Assembly: GCA_016868375.1 (NCBI GenBank)
Contig: VGHA01000008.1
Span: 1 to 55,402, forward strand
Length of the DNA stretch: 55,402 bases
Direction: 5' to 3'
DNA from: Betaproteobacteria bacterium
Lineage (GTDB): Bacteria; Pseudomonadota; Gammaproteobacteria; Burkholderiales; Burkholderiaceae_E
The position numbers were made by a program, and so were the translations under genes. Positions within the stretch are counted from its first letter, which is position 1. The number at the start of each line of letters is the position of its first letter. Positions 24,767 through 34,908 of the stretch are shown piece by piece. The notes under the pieces are model-generated. The model was not told the origin of the DNA. It was given only the letters and a program-made list of their open reading frames with translations, and searched no databases.

Positions 24767-27700
24767 ATGGACATGAACCGGAGGCAGTTCTTCCGGGTCA
24801 GCAGCGCGGGACTGATTGGTTCCAGTCTCGCAGCGCTCGGTTTCTCGCCTACCCAGGCGCTGGCCGAAACGCGTAACTTCAAGCTGGCTCGGACAACCGA
24901 GACTCGCAGCACCTGCCCGTATTGCTCGGTCAGCTGCGGGATGATCATGTACTCGCTCGGCGACAAGTCGAAAAACGTCAAATCGTCGATCGTTCATGTC
25001 GAGGGCGACCCCGATCATCCAGTCAATCGCGGAACCCTGTGCCCCAAGGGCGCGGGCGTGATGGACATGATCCAGTCATCCAACCGGCTCAAGCAGCCGC
25101 AGGTCCGCGAGCCCGGCGCGAGCGACTGGAAAACGATCTCCTGGGATGAGGCCCTGACCCGTATCGCCCGGCACATGAAGGCCGATCGCGATGCCAACCT
25201 CGTTCTGAAAAACGCTGCGGGCGTCACGGTCAACCGCTGGAACACCACCGGTTTCCTCGTGTCCTCGGCGATCAGCAACGAATCGGGATATCTCTCTGTC
25301 AAGATGGCGCGCGGCCTGGGAATGGTCGCAGTCGACACGCAAGCGCGCATCTGACACGCACCGACGGTGTCCAGTCTGGGCCCGACATTCGGTCGCGGAG
25401 CGATGACCAACTCGTGGACGGATATCAAGAACACAGATCTCGTCCTGATCATGGGCGGCAATGCCGCCGAAGCCCACCCGTGCGGATTCAAGTGGGTCAC
25501 TGAGGCCCAGCAGCACAGGAAGGCCAAGCTGATCGTGGTTGACCCGCGCTTTACGCGCAGTGCGGCGGTGGCCGATTACTACGCGCCCATCCGCGTCGGC
25601 ACTGACATCGCATTTCTCGCGGGCGTCATCAATTACCTGCTGAGCAACAACAAGATTCACCTCGACTATGTGAAGCTCAATACGGATGCAAGCTTCCTCG
25701 TCAAGGATGAATACGGCTTCAACAACGGCTTTTTCACCGGCTATAACGAAGGCTCGCGCAGCTACAACAAGGCGAGCTGGGGCTATCAGATGGGCCCCGA
25801 TGGCTTTGTGAAAACCGACGACACGCTGCAGGATCCGCAATGCGTGTTCCAGCTCATGAAAAAGCACTTCTCGCGCTATACGCCCGAGCTCGTGAGCCGC
25901 ATCACTGGAACGCCGCGCGATCAATTCATGAAAGTCGCGCAGATGATCGGCGACACGTCTGCAACCGACAAGGTGATGACGATCATGTATGCGCTTGGCT
26001 GGACGCAGCATACCGTCGGCTCGCAGAACATCCGCACGATGGCGATGATCCAGCTGCTGCTTGGTAACGTGGGTCGGCCGGGTGGCGGGGTCAATGCGTT
26101 GCGCGGTCATGCCAACGTTCAGGGTGTCACCGACATGTGCGCGCTGCCCGAAAACCTGTCGGGCTATATCAACGCGCCCACCGATGCGGACGACACACGC
26201 GAGAAATATCTTGCTGCGCGCACTGGCAGGGCCCTGAGGCCCAACCAGATGGCGTTCACCCAGAACCTGCCTAAGTGGCACACCAGCCTGATGAAGGCGT
26301 ATTACGGCAACGCCGCCACCAAGGATAATGATTTCGCCTACGACTGGGTGCCCAAGCGTGACGGTGCCTACGACGTGCTCGCAATGTTCGAGCTCATGCA
26401 TCAGGGCAAGATGAACGGTTTCCTATGCCAGGGTTTCAATCCCCTCGCGGCGGTTCCGAACAAAAAGAAATTATCGGCCGGTCTGGCCAAGCTCAAATAC
26501 CTGGTGGTGTTTGACCCGCTCGAAACCGAGACCAGCGAGTTCTGGAAAAACTTTGGGCCGCTGAACGACGTTGACCCCACGAAGATCCGCACCGAGGTAT
26601 TCCGGCTGCCCACCAGCTGCTTTGCCGAGGAAACCGGAACCTTCACCAACTCCAGCCGCGTCATCAACTGGAAGGAAAAGGCGGTCGATCCGCCGGGGCA
26701 GGCCAAGGCCGACTCCGAGATCATTTCGCGGCTGTTCATGAGGATTCGCGAGCTCTACGCGAAAGACGGCGGCAAGCTTCCCGAACCGGTTGCGGCACTC
26801 GCCTGGAATTACTCGAACCCGCTTTCACCAGCGCCTGACGAGGTGTTGCGCGAGATCAGCGGCCGGGCACTGGTGAACCTGCTTGCGCCGCCGGATCCCA
26901 AAAATCCCGATGCCCCCCGTGCGGTTCAGGTTGCGGCAGGTACGCAGCTCGCTGGCTTTGCGCTGCTGCGCGATGACGGCACCACCGCCTGCGGCAACTG
27001 GATCTATTGCGGTTCGTTCGGGCCCACTGGCAATCTCACCCAACGGCGTGACACCAGCGATCCAACCGGCCTGGGCGTATTCCCTGGTTGGGGGTTTTCC
27101 TGGCCAGCCAATCGGCGTCTGCTCTACAACCGGGCAAGCGCCGACGCGCAGGGCAAGCCCTGGGATCCGTCGCGAAAATATCTGGCCTGGAATGGCACCT
27201 GGGCGGGTGGGGCCGACATACCCGATATCCGTCCCGATGCCGCGCCTGACCAGAACGTCGGGCCGTTCATCATGAATCCCGAGGGCGTGGCAAGGCTCTA
27301 TGCCGTCGCAATGAACGAGGGCCCATTCCCCGAGCACTATGAGCCCTTCGAAACGCCGGTGGGCGTCAATCTGATGTGCCCGACCAACCCGAAAGCCGTC
27401 AGCAATCCGGCTGCCCGGGTCTACAAGGGCGACATGGAGGCGTTTGGCAAGAAAGAGGAGTTCCCCTACGCAGCCACCACCTACCGGCTTACCGAGCACC
27501 TTCACTTCTGGACCAAGCACGCGCGCAGTAATGCCATCACGCAGCCCGCGCCCTTTGTCGAAATCGGCGAAGAGCTGGCACGCGAGAAGGGCATCAAGCA
27601 GGGCGACCGGGTCAAGGTGAAATCGAACCGAGGCGAGGTGGTCGCAGCCTGCGTGGTCACCAAGCGGATGAAAGCGCTGGAGGTCAACGGCAAGAAGGTC

Positions 27701-27847
27701 CATCACGTCGGCATCCCCATTCACTGGGGCTTCAAGGGTGTTACGCAAAACGGCTATCTGGCCAATGCGCTCACACCTTTCGTCGGCGACGCCAACTCCC
27801 AGACGCCGGAATACAAGGCGTTCCTGGTCAACATCGAGAAGGCATGA
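24767..27847 (+). CDS. fdoG: Formate dehydrogenase, major (catalytic) subunit, selenocysteine-containing, Tat-exported
   Basis: One gene of 1026 residues crosses an in-frame TGA at 25352-25354. The TGA falls at residue 196 within TQARI-Sec-HAPTVSSLGPTFGRGAM, the same place as selenocysteine in FdnG/FdoG, where it ligates molybdenum (or tungsten) of the bis-MGD cofactor. The N-terminus NRRQFFRVSSAG is a Tat signal, and CPYCSVSC...C (near 46) binds a 4Fe-4S cluster. The C-terminal dinucleotide-binding domain is complete (about 870-1026). It oxidises formate to CO2 on the periplasmic face. ATG 24767 has AGGAGG 10 bases upstream. The beta, gamma, FdhE and Sec-machinery genes follow directly. Without Sec decoding the product would stop at 195 residues. 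Confidence 0.96.
25352..25393 (+). promoter_or_regulatory. SECIS element directing UGA to selenocysteine in fdoG
   Basis: Starting at the UGA, ACCGA (25360-25364) pairs with TCGGT (25389-25393), CGG (25365-25367) with CCG (25382-25384) and GTCC (25369-25372) with GGGC (25378-25381), capped by an AGTCT loop. The T at 25368 is left bulged. Counting the U of UGA as 1, the bulged U is 17 and the loop GU is 23-24, exactly the SelB contacts known in E. coli fdhF mRNA. Confidence 0.88.
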
Positions 27848-27858
27848 GGAGCTAAGCC

Positions 27859-28731
27859 ATGGCCAGTCTTCAATCTCTGGATGTCGTGGCCCGTTCGGCC
27901 ACGACCCTGCCGACGCCTCAGGTGCGGCAGGCGATCCCGCAAGTTGCCAAGCTCATCGACGAGTCCAAGTGCATCGGCTGCAAGGCCTGCCAGGTCGCGT
28001 GCATGAACTGGAACGATCTGCGCGATGACGTGGGCGACACCGTGGGGGTCTATGACAACCCGGTTGACCTCACCCCCAGCTCCTGGACCGTCATGAAGTT
28101 CTATGAGGTCGAGCCCAAGGCAGGGTCACTCGAGTGGCTGATCCGCAAGGACGGCTGCATGCACTGCGACGACCCGGGCTGCCTCAAGGCATGCCCCTCG
28201 CCGGGCGCCATCGTCAAATATGCCAACGGCATTGTCGACTTCATCTCGGAAAACTGCGTCGGTTGCGGTTATTGCGTCAAGGGCTGCCCGTTTGATGTGC
28301 CGCGCATCAGCCAGAAGGACAACAAGGCTTACAAGTGCACGCTCTGCTCCGATCGCGTCAGCGTCGGCCTTGAGCCTGCCTGTGTAAAAACCTGTCCGAC
28401 CGGCGCGATCTCGTTTGGCACCAAGGACGACATGGTGGCCTATGGCGTCAAGCGCACAGGCGAACTCAAGGAGCGTGGCTTTGAGAACGCGGGGCTTTAC
28501 AACCCCGAGGGCGTTGGCGGCACACACGTGATGTACGTGCTCAAGCATGCCGACAAGCCGCATCTGGAAGAGCTGCCCGCCAATCCGCGCATCGATCCGC
28601 TGGTGTCGTTGTGGAAGGGTCTTGCCAAGCCACTCGCGGTCGCAGGCATGATAGGCGCCATGGTGGCCGGTTTCTTCCACTACATGAAGGTCGGTCCGGT
28701 TGAGGACAAAGCCGAGAAGGAGGAAGCGTGA
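27859..28731 (+). CDS. fdoH: Formate dehydrogenase, iron-sulfur (beta) subunit
   Basis: A 290-residue electron-transfer subunit with four 4Fe-4S cysteine groups: [16 protein letters not shown] (near 38), [18 protein letters not shown] (near 100), [16 protein letters not shown] (near 134) and [21 protein letters not shown] (near 160). A single membrane helix near the C-terminus ([18 protein letters not shown]) anchors it to the gamma subunit. It carries electrons from the catalytic subunit to the hemes. ATG 27859 is 11 bases after fdoG and ends with an ATGA overlap onto the next gene, so coupled translation is likely. Confidence 0.95.
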   Translation: MASLQSLDVVARSATTLPTPQVRQAIPQVAKLIDESKCIGCKACQVACMNWNDLRDDVGDTVGVYDNPVDLTPSSWTVMKFYEVEPKAGSLEWLIRKDGCMHCDDPGCLKACPSPGAIVKYANGIVDFISENCVGCGYCVKGCPFDVPRISQKDNKAYKCTLCSDRVSVGLEPACVKTCPTGAISFGTKDDMVAYGVKRTGELKERGFENAGLYNPEGVGGTHVMYVLKHADKPHLEELPANPRIDPLVSLWKGLAKPLAVAGMIGAMVAGFFHYMKVGPVEDKAEKEEA

Positions 28732-29351
28732 TGAGCAGACTCTTGCAACGCTACAAGGACGGCGACCGCATGAACCACTGGTTCATCGCGCTCACCTTCG
28801 TGCTGGCAGCACTCTCCGGGCTCGCGTTTTTTCATCCGTCAATGTTCTTCTTCTCCAACCTCTTCGGAGGCGGAAGCTGGACGCGCATTCTCCATCCGGT
28901 GCTGGGTCTGCTGATGGTGATCGGCTTTGCCTGGTTGTTCATCCGCCTCTGGAAGGACAACCTGATCACCGCAGCCGATCGTGAGTGGGCCAAGCACATG
29001 GGCCGAATGCTGAGCGGTGATAAAGCCGGACTGCCGCCGGTGGGCAAGTACAACTATGCGCAGAAGCTCACCTTCTGGGTTATGGCGCTGTGCCTGCTTG
29101 TGCTGCTGGTCACCGGCGTGATGTTCTGGCGGCCATGGTTCGCACCGTATTTTTCAGTTGAGGCGATGCGGGTCGCGGTTCTGCTGCATTCGGTCGCTGC
29201 AGTGGTGCTCATCCTGAGCACCATCATGCATGTGTACGCAGCAATCTGGGTCAAGGGCACCATCCGCGCTATGACGCGCGGCACGGTCACCGAAAGCTGG
29301 GCCAAGACCAACCATCCGCTGTGGCACCAGGAGGTTACCAAGGGCCGATAG
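28731..29351 (+). CDS. fdoI: Formate dehydrogenase, cytochrome b556 (gamma) subunit
   Basis: A 206-residue membrane protein with four helices (about 20-38, 55-75, 112-132, 148-172). Heme-ligand histidines are placed as in FdnI: MNHWF, ILHPVLG, LLHSVAA and IMHVYAA. It passes electrons from the iron-sulfur subunit to quinone. ATG 28731 shares an A with the stop of fdoH. It ends before fdhE, whose start is 23 bases downstream. Confidence 0.93.
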   Translation: MSRLLQRYKDGDRMNHWFIALTFVLAALSGLAFFHPSMFFFSNLFGGGSWTRILHPVLGLLMVIGFAWLFIRLWKDNLITAADREWAKHMGRMLSGDKAGLPPVGKYNYAQKLTFWVMALCLLVLLVTGVMFWRPWFAPYFSVEAMRVAVLLHSVAAVVLILSTIMHVYAAIWVKGTIRAMTRGTVTESWAKTNHPLWHQEVTKGR

Positions 29352-29374
29352 GCGCTTGGACGGGCCATGTTCTG

Positions 29375-30409
29375 ATGGGAGTCTCTGCCACCGTTCGGGT
29401 CATGTCGCCCGAGGAAATCGCCGCCAAATCAGGCGGGCAAACGCCGTATCTGCTGTGGCCCGAGCGCAGCACGCATTTCGCCGAACGCGCAATGCGGCTG
29501 CGCCAACTGGCGGCCAATCATCCGATGCGGGATTTCCTGCTGTTTGTGGCCGAACTTGCCCAGGTGCAGCAGACGCAGCTCGCTGCCTACCCGGCGATTG
29601 CCCTGCCTGATCCCGACGCGCTGGATCGCGCCGCCAACGGGCTTGCGCCACCGCTCGCAGCCATTGACTGGCCGCGCGACCCAGCCTGGCGAAGCGAGCT
29701 GCGCGAACTGCTTACGCGGCTGCCCCAGTCCCTCCCCCAGGCGGCACGCGACACCATCGCGCGTGTTGCCCAGGCCGACGATGCCTGGCTTGAGGCCCAG
29801 GCTGACTGCCTGCTGGCGGGCGTTACTCGCGGGCTTGATCTGGCCGCAGCGCCCCTTGTTGCGGCCGGGCTTCAGATTTATTTCACGCATCTGCTGCTTG
29901 CCGTGCAGGAAAGTGCCATCGGCAGAGGTCAGCCGTTTGGCCGCATTGAGGACGAAACCGTGTGCCCCGCCTGCGCCAGCAAGCCGGTGGCAAGCGTCAC
30001 GCGCAATGCGGGTGATCTGCTCGGCCAACGCTATCTGGGTTGCTCGCTCTGCGGTCTGCAGTGGCATATGGTGCGCATCAAGTGCACGCACTGTCTGTCC
30101 ACCCAATCGGTCGCTTATCAATCGCTGCAGCGCGCGGCCGACGAGCACGAATCCGAGGCGGCTGCGTCGGCGGTTGCACAGGCCGAGGTCTGCGACGGCT
30201 GCGGGCACTACCTGAAGATATTCCACTCCGACCGCGACCCGCATGTCGACGCGGTCGCCGATGATCTGGCAACGCTCACACTCGATTTGCTGGTGTCCGA
30301 GTCGGGTAGCCGCCGACACGGTGTGAACCTGATGCTGCTCTTTGGCGAGCCAGAAGGCGACTCGGCAGCGCAGGCCGAGCCGGATCCGCCAGACCCCGAT
30401 CCTCGGTAA
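29375..30409 (+). CDS. fdhE: Formate dehydrogenase accessory protein FdhE
   Basis: A 344-residue cytosolic maturation factor needed for active formate dehydrogenases. It has four CxxC pairs in the C-terminal half (CPAC, CSLC, CTHC, CDGC) that hold iron or zinc, in the family-like spacing, and the N-terminal LLWPERSTHFAERAMRLRQL block. ATG 29375 matches the length of known FdhE proteins; ATG 29402 is an alternative and neither has a strong ribosome binding site. The stop overlaps the selA start (TAATG). Its place between the enzyme and selA ties maturation and selenocysteine supply together. Confidence 0.9.
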   Translation: MGVSATVRVMSPEEIAAKSGGQTPYLLWPERSTHFAERAMRLRQLAANHPMRDFLLFVAELAQVQQTQLAAYPAIALPDPDALDRAANGLAPPLAAIDWPRDPAWRSELRELLTRLPQSLPQAARDTIARVAQADDAWLEAQADCLLAGVTRGLDLAAAPLVAAGLQIYFTHLLLAVQESAIGRGQPFGRIEDETVCPACASKPVASVTRNAGDLLGQRYLGCSLCGLQWHMVRIKCTHCLSTQSVAYQSLQRAADEHESEAAASAVAQAEVCDGCGHYLKIFHSDRDPHVDAVADDLATLTLDLLVSESGSRRHGVNLMLLFGEPEGDSAAQAEPDPPDPDPR

Positions 30410-31851
30410 TGCACAGGCCCACGCAATCCGTCGTCGACGGTTCGAAGGCCAGCCCGAAAGACCTGCCCTCGATTGACCGTCTGCTGCGTTCTTCCACCGG
30501 TGCAGCGCTGGTCGCCGAGCATGGCCACACGCTGGTGGCGGGCGAAGCACGCGATCTCCTGCAGACACTTCGAGGGCGAGCGCGAGACGGCACTTTGCTC
30601 GCCACCGATCTGCTAAGCGAGCCACTCGGCGCAGCACTTCAGGCACGCATTCAAGCGCGCCTCGCGCCCAAGCTGCGGCAGGTCATCAATCTCACCGGAA
30701 CGGTGATTCACACCAACCTCGGCCGCGCACTGCTCGCGCCAGAGGCGCTGGCCCATCTCGCGGCGGTGATGGCTGGCCCCAACAACCTGGAGTATGACCT
30801 TGACTCGGGCGGGCGCGGCGACCGGGATTCGATCGTCGAGGAGCTGCTCTGCACGCTCACCGGGGCCGAGGCGGCGACCGTGGTCAACAACAACGCCGCC
30901 GCGGTCGTGCTCACCATCGCGGCGCTTGCGCGCGGTCGCGAGGTGATCGTGTCGCGCGGCGAGCTCGTGGAAATCGGCGGCGCGTTTCGAATGCCCGATG
31001 TGATGAAAAGCGCGGGTGCCAGGATGGTTGAAGTCGGCACCACCAATCGTACCCACGGCCGTGATTACGCTGCCGCCATCGGGCCCAAGACCGCGCTCCT
31101 GATGAAGGTGCACACCAGCAATTACGCCATCCAGGGTTTCACAACCAGTGTCGACGAAAGCGAGCTCGCCGCGATCGCGCGTGCGCATGGCGTTCCGCTC
31201 GCCACCGACCTGGGCAGCGGATCACTGGTTGATCTGGCGCGCTGGGGGCTGCCTCGCGAGCCGCTGCCACAGGAGAAGCTGGCGGCCGGCTGCGACGTGG
31301 TCACCTTCAGTGGCGACAAGCTGTTGGGCGGTCCTCAGGCAGGCCTCATCGTGGGCTCGCGCGCAACGATTGACCGTATTCGTCGACATCCCATGAAGCG
31401 CGCATTCCGGATGAGCAAGCTGCCGCTTGCAGCGCTTGAAGCGACGCTGCGGCTTTATCTGCGGCCAGAGCGTCTCGAGCGCGACCTGCCAACCCTCAGA
31501 CACCTCACCCGCCCACTTGAGGAGATTCGGGCTGCAGCCCAGCGCCTCCTCCCAGCAATAGCCCAGGCACTCGCACCGCGTTATCGCGTGCAGTGCTGCG
31601 AGCTGAAGGGCCAGATCGGCTCGGGCTCGCTTCCGGTGGAGAGTCTTGCTTCGGCGGGGCTCGCCATTGGGCCCGTTCAGGCGCGCGGGGCAGGCCGTGC
31701 GCTGGAGACGCTGGAGTCGGCGCTGCGTGCGCTTGAGCAACCGGTGATCGGGCGAATCTCCGAGCAGCGGCTGCTGCTCGATTTGCGCTGCCTCGACGAT
31801 GAGGCGCAACTGCTCTCGCAACTTCCCGCGTTGTCGCGGCAGTTGTCGTGA
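30409..31851 (+). CDS. selA: L-seryl-tRNA(Sec) selenium transferase
   Basis: A 480-residue PLP enzyme that converts Ser-tRNA(Sec) to Sec-tRNA(Sec) using selenophosphate. The PLP lysine lies in TFSGDKLLGGPQAGLIVG (near 305); INLTGTVIHTNLGRALL, NNLEYDLDSGGRGDRD and VNNNAAAVVLTI are family blocks. It starts one base inside the fdhE stop and overlaps selB by GTGA, so fdhE-selA-selB are translationally coupled. SelD, which makes selenophosphate, is not in the window and must be elsewhere. Confidence 0.96.
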   Translation: MHRPTQSVVDGSKASPKDLPSIDRLLRSSTGAALVAEHGHTLVAGEARDLLQTLRGRARDGTLLATDLLSEPLGAALQARIQARLAPKLRQVINLTGTVIHTNLGRALLAPEALAHLAAVMAGPNNLEYDLDSGGRGDRDSIVEELLCTLTGAEAATVVNNNAAAVVLTIAALARGREVIVSRGELVEIGGAFRMPDVMKSAGARMVEVGTTNRTHGRDYAAAIGPKTALLMKVHTSNYAIQGFTTSVDESELAAIARAHGVPLATDLGSGSLVDLARWGLPREPLPQEKLAAGCDVVTFSGDKLLGGPQAGLIVGSRATIDRIRRHPMKRAFRMSKLPLAALEATLRLYLRPERLERDLPTLRHLTRPLEEIRAAAQRLLPAIAQALAPRYRVQCCELKGQIGSGSLPVESLASAGLAIGPVQARGAGRALETLESALRALEQPVIGRISEQRLLLDLRCLDDEAQLLSQLPALSRQLS

Positions 31852-33797
31852 TTGTCGGTACCGCGGGTCATATCGACCACGGCAAGACCACGCTGGTGCG
31901 TGCGCTCACCGGCATCGATACCGACCGATTGCCCGAGGAAAAGCGCCGCGGCATCAGCATCGAGCTTGGCTATGCGTTCTTTGAGTCTGCTCAAGGCTTG
32001 CGAATTGGCTTGATCGATGTGCCAGGCCATGAGCGGCTGGTGCACACCATGTTAAGCGGCGCCACCGGCATTGATCATGCGCTGATGCTGGTGGCCGCCG
32101 ACGACGGTGTGATGCCGCAAACGCGCGAACACTTTGCGATTCTCGATCTGCTTGCCGTGTCAACAGCGAGCTTCGTGATCACCAAGTGCGATCGCGCGGA
32201 TCGCTCGCAAATCGACACGGTGCGTACGCAAACCGAGCAGCTTGCATCCGGCTCCCGATTCGCTCGCGCGCCGATCTTTGAAGTCAGTGCGGCAACCGGC
32301 GATGGCCTCGCAGCACTGCAAGGCCATTTGAGCGAGCTCGCGTCCCAATCCGCCCCGAGCGATCGCGCATCCGACGGCTTTCGAATCGCCATTGACCGCG
32401 TCTTCGTGATCGACGGTTCCGGCACGGTGATCACCGGAACGGTTCATGGCGGCCGCGTGGCCATCGGCGACGAACTGGTGCGCGCGCCAACCGCCGGCAC
32501 CGAGCTGCGTGCGCGGGTTCGCAGCATTCACGCACAGAATCAAGCCGCTGACACGGCGCGCGCTGGAGAGCGGTGCGCGCTTGCACTCGCCGGGGTCAGT
32601 CGCGATCAGCTTCGGCGCGGACAATGGCTGGTGTCACCGGGCATCGCGCTGTCGACCCAACGCATTGACGCCGCGATCACGCTCTGGAAAGACGAGCCCC
32701 GGGCACTTCGCGCCGGAACACAGGTGCATGTGCATCTTGGTGCCACGTCGGTCACTGGATCGGTCGCGCTGCTCGACGCAGGAGACAGCCTCGCACCGGG
32801 CGCGCACGCGCGGGTGCAGCTGGTGCTGCACGAGCCGGTCGCGGCCTGGCGTGGCGACCGCGTGGTGCTGCGCGACGCCTCGGCGAGCCGCACGCTCGCA
32901 GGCGGCAGTGTGCTGGATCCGTTTGCGCCCGCCCGCTATCGACGCACCCCGCAACGGCTTGCCGAACTGACCGCGATCGACATCGCCGATCGCGCGGCCA
33001 GGCAGTCGGCGCTGATCGCAGCCGCTCCGCATGGAATCAATCTGACGCAGCTGTATCGCGCGGAAGGCGTGCTGTCTCAGCCCGAAGCGCATCCCGCGCA
33101 CCACAGCGAGGACGCCGGCACATTCGATGCAGGCGCAGACATCATTGAGCGCGATGGCGATACCACCCTGGCCCTCAGCGCGACGCATGCGACGCTTTAT
33201 GCCGAGCAGCTGATGATTGCGCTTGGGCGCTTTCACGAACAGCATCCCGATGAGCTTGGCCCCGACATCGCACGGCTCCGGCGGCTGACCGCACCGCGGC
33301 TCCCGGATGCCCTGTGGCAGGCGCTCGTCAGGCGCATGCTGAAAAGCGGTGCGCTCGCCCGTCGCACAAGCTTCATCCATCTGCCCGAGCATGGTGTGCG
33401 CCTTTCAACCGTTGATGAGCGGATCGCGCAACTGATCGCGCCACTGCTGGCTGCGGCAGGCTTTGAGGGCGCCTGGGCCCGTGACCTTGCGCGCGATACA
33501 GGGCAGAGCGAGCCACTGCTGCGGGTTGCGCTGTCTAGGCTTGCGCAGCGCGGGGATGTGCATCAGATCGTTCGCGATCTCGTCTACGATACGCCCACCG
33601 TGCACCGGCTCGCGGCGATCGCGCGCAGCCTGGCCGCAGAGCGCGGTGCCATCACCGCAGCGGCCTTTCGCGACGGTACGGGTCTTGGGAGAAAGCGGGC
33701 CATTCAGATTCTCGAATTTTTTGATCGGGCCGGATTGTTGAGGCGGGTCGCAGACGAGCACCGTCTACGATCCGACAGTCGTCTGTTTACCGAATGA
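31848..33797 (+). CDS. selB: Selenocysteine-specific elongation factor SelB
   Basis: A 649-residue translation GTPase that brings Sec-tRNA(Sec) to UGA by binding the SECIS hairpin. The G domain has [19 protein letters not shown], the switch segment [22 protein letters not shown] and the variant TKCDRAD base-recognition motif. EF-Tu-like beta domains follow (to about 370), then four winged helices (about 400-649) that bind the mRNA. The GTG at 31848 overlaps the selA stop. The local SECIS and tRNA-Sec complete the system. Confidence 0.96.
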   Translation: MIVGTAGHIDHGKTTLVRALTGIDTDRLPEEKRRGISIELGYAFFESAQGLRIGLIDVPGHERLVHTMLSGATGIDHALMLVAADDGVMPQTREHFAILDLLAVSTASFVITKCDRADRSQIDTVRTQTEQLASGSRFARAPIFEVSAATGDGLAALQGHLSELASQSAPSDRASDGFRIAIDRVFVIDGSGTVITGTVHGGRVAIGDELVRAPTAGTELRARVRSIHAQNQAADTARAGERCALALAGVSRDQLRRGQWLVSPGIALSTQRIDAAITLWKDEPRALRAGTQVHVHLGATSVTGSVALLDAGDSLAPGAHARVQLVLHEPVAAWRGDRVVLRDASASRTLAGGSVLDPFAPARYRRTPQRLAELTAIDIADRAARQSALIAAAPHGINLTQLYRAEGVLSQPEAHPAHHSEDAGTFDAGADIIERDGDTTLALSATHATLYAEQLMIALGRFHEQHPDELGPDIARLRRLTAPRLPDALWQALVRRMLKSGALARRTSFIHLPEHGVRLSTVDERIAQLIAPLLAAAGFEGAWARDLARDTGQSEPLLRVALSRLAQRGDVHQIVRDLVYDTPTVHRLAAIARSLAAERGAITAAAFRDGTGLGRKRAIQILEFFDRAGLLRRVADEHRLRSDSRLFTE

Positions 33798-33830
33798 TCG
33801 GAGTACAACGCAGCAGTCATCACGCATCAC

Positions 33831-33926
33831 GGAGGGGAAACGATCCTGGTGGATCGGCCGGGCTTCAAACCCGGTGGGCGACGCCACGCGTTGCCGGGTG
33901 GGTTCGACTCCCATTCCCCTCCGCCA
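33831..33926 (+). tRNA. selC: tRNA-Sec (anticodon TCA), CCA encoded
   Basis: A 96-base tRNA with features special to selenocysteine tRNA: an 8-bp acceptor stem (GGAGGGGA/TCCCCTCC), a 6-bp D stem (CGATCC/GGATCG) with a 4-base loop, an anticodon stem CCGGG/CCCGG around CTTCAAA with TCA at 33865-33867, a long variable arm, and GGTTCGACTCC in the T arm. The discriminator G and CCA are encoded. It lies 33 bases after selB, so it is probably cut from the same transcript. Confidence 0.96.
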
Positions 33927-33954
33927 CCTCCTGCGAAGACTGCGGGCTCAGACC

Positions 33955-34392
33955 ATGACGACACCGCGCTTTGGCGAACTAAGCTTCCCAGCTGATCTGT
34001 ACTACCTGATCGAGCATCAGGTGTGGGCCCGGTTCGATCCTGATGGCCTTGCAACCGTCGGCATCACCTCGCTCGGTATTGCGTTAGCCGGTGAGATCTA
34101 CATGTGTCGCGCAAAGACCCTTGGCATGACCGTCGAACAGGGCAAGTCGATTGCCGTGGTGGAGCTTGCCAAGTCGATCGTCTCGGTCAAAACACCGCTG
34201 ACCGGCACGGTCATGCACACCAATCCGCGTCTGCCTGACACGCCGGAGATCGTGCACGCCGATCCGTATGGCGAGGGCTGGATCGCACGGCTTGCGCCCA
34301 GTCGTCCGGATGCCGAACGGGCACTGCTGCTTCACGGCGATGCGGTCCCCGCTGCGATGGCCGAGCATGCGCGCCTGTACCGGATCGACTGA
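33955..34392 (+). CDS. GcvH-like lipoyl-carrier protein
   Basis: A 145-residue protein with the glycine-cleavage H-protein fold: VWARFDPDGLATVGIT in the first sheet, the lipoyl hairpin VVELAKSIVSVKTPLTG with the presumed lipoyl-lysine Lys73 three residues after Glu70, and HADPYGEGWIARL near 102-113. The loop differs from the ESVKAASDIY form of true GcvH, and no gcvT or gcvP is near, so this is probably a paralogue acting as a lipoate-bound carrier in another reaction. ATG 33955 lies 28 bases after selC; no ribosome binding site stands out. A DsrE-like gene begins 2 bases after its stop. Confidence 0.78.
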   Translation: MTTPRFGELSFPADLYYLIEHQVWARFDPDGLATVGITSLGIALAGEIYMCRAKTLGMTVEQGKSIAVVELAKSIVSVKTPLTGTVMHTNPRLPDTPEIVHADPYGEGWIARLAPSRPDAERALLLHGDAVPAAMAEHARLYRID

Positions 34393-34394
34393 CC

Positions 34395-34868
34395 ATGCCC
34401 GGCACCCCGCGCTCAAGCCCGGTCACCCCGCCCGATCAGATGCGATCCGATCCGCCCCCAGGCACGGCTTCGTCCGGCTTTATCGCGCACCAGGCCGCGG
34501 GCATTGCGATCCTGCTCTGGTCGGCGGACCCCGCTGTTCCGGGGCGCCTGGCCACGCCGTTTTTTCATGCCGCGGCCGCAGCGGCGATGGATATTCCGGT
34601 CGAAATCTATTTCAGCGCCGCCAGCGTTCAGCTGCTCGCCCCGGATGTCGCAGCCAGGCTGACGCCCAACCCCGACCATCCGAAGACCGTGCTCGACTCG
34701 ATCCGCGAGGCGGTTTCACTCGGGGCGCAATTATTTGCCTGCAGCGACGCACTGGTCGCCCATCGGCTCGACCAGATAACCCTGATCCCCGAGTGCAGCC
34801 GACGCGGCGGGGCAGTGCAATTCATGGTGCGAGCCGCCGACCTGCGCTGGCGCGCACTGGTATTCTGA
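34395..34868 (+). CDS. DsrE/DsrF-like protein
   Basis: A 157-residue protein whose core (about 36-155) resembles the DsrE/DsrF/TusD-type alpha-beta fold: an N-terminal strand AGIAILLWSADP, a helix region FFHAAAAAAMDIPVEIYFSA, and LFACSDALVAH with a cysteine (Cys116) at the position used for persulfide binding in the superfamily; a second Cys is in IPECSRRGG. The first 25 residues are Pro/Ser-rich and may not be translated (ATG 34440 is an alternative). Family members relay sulfur as persulfide, but function here is inference. It is packed between a lipoyl-carrier and a nitroreductase-like gene. Confidence 0.65.
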   Translation: MPGTPRSSPVTPPDQMRSDPPPGTASSGFIAHQAAGIAILLWSADPAVPGRLATPFFHAAAAAAMDIPVEIYFSAASVQLLAPDVAARLTPNPDHPKTVLDSIREAVSLGAQLFACSDALVAHRLDQITLIPECSRRGGAVQFMVRAADLRWRALVF

Positions 34869-34908
34869 GTGCCGCATCCTGACTGCATCCCGCTCGAATC
34901 CCCTGTTC

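Noticed and set aside
25352..25366. Premature stop or frameshift splitting formate dehydrogenase into two genes
   Set aside because: The frame stays the same, the flanks match the known Sec site, a SECIS hairpin follows, and selA, selB and selC are downstream; it is a selenocysteine codon.
29429..30646. 405-codon open frame on the minus strand
   Set aside because: It lies opposite fdhE and the selA start and has no family features.
33955..34392. Glycine cleavage H protein of a gcv operon
   Set aside because: No gcvT or gcvP lies nearby and the lipoyl loop differs from true GcvH, so the symbol gcvH was not given.
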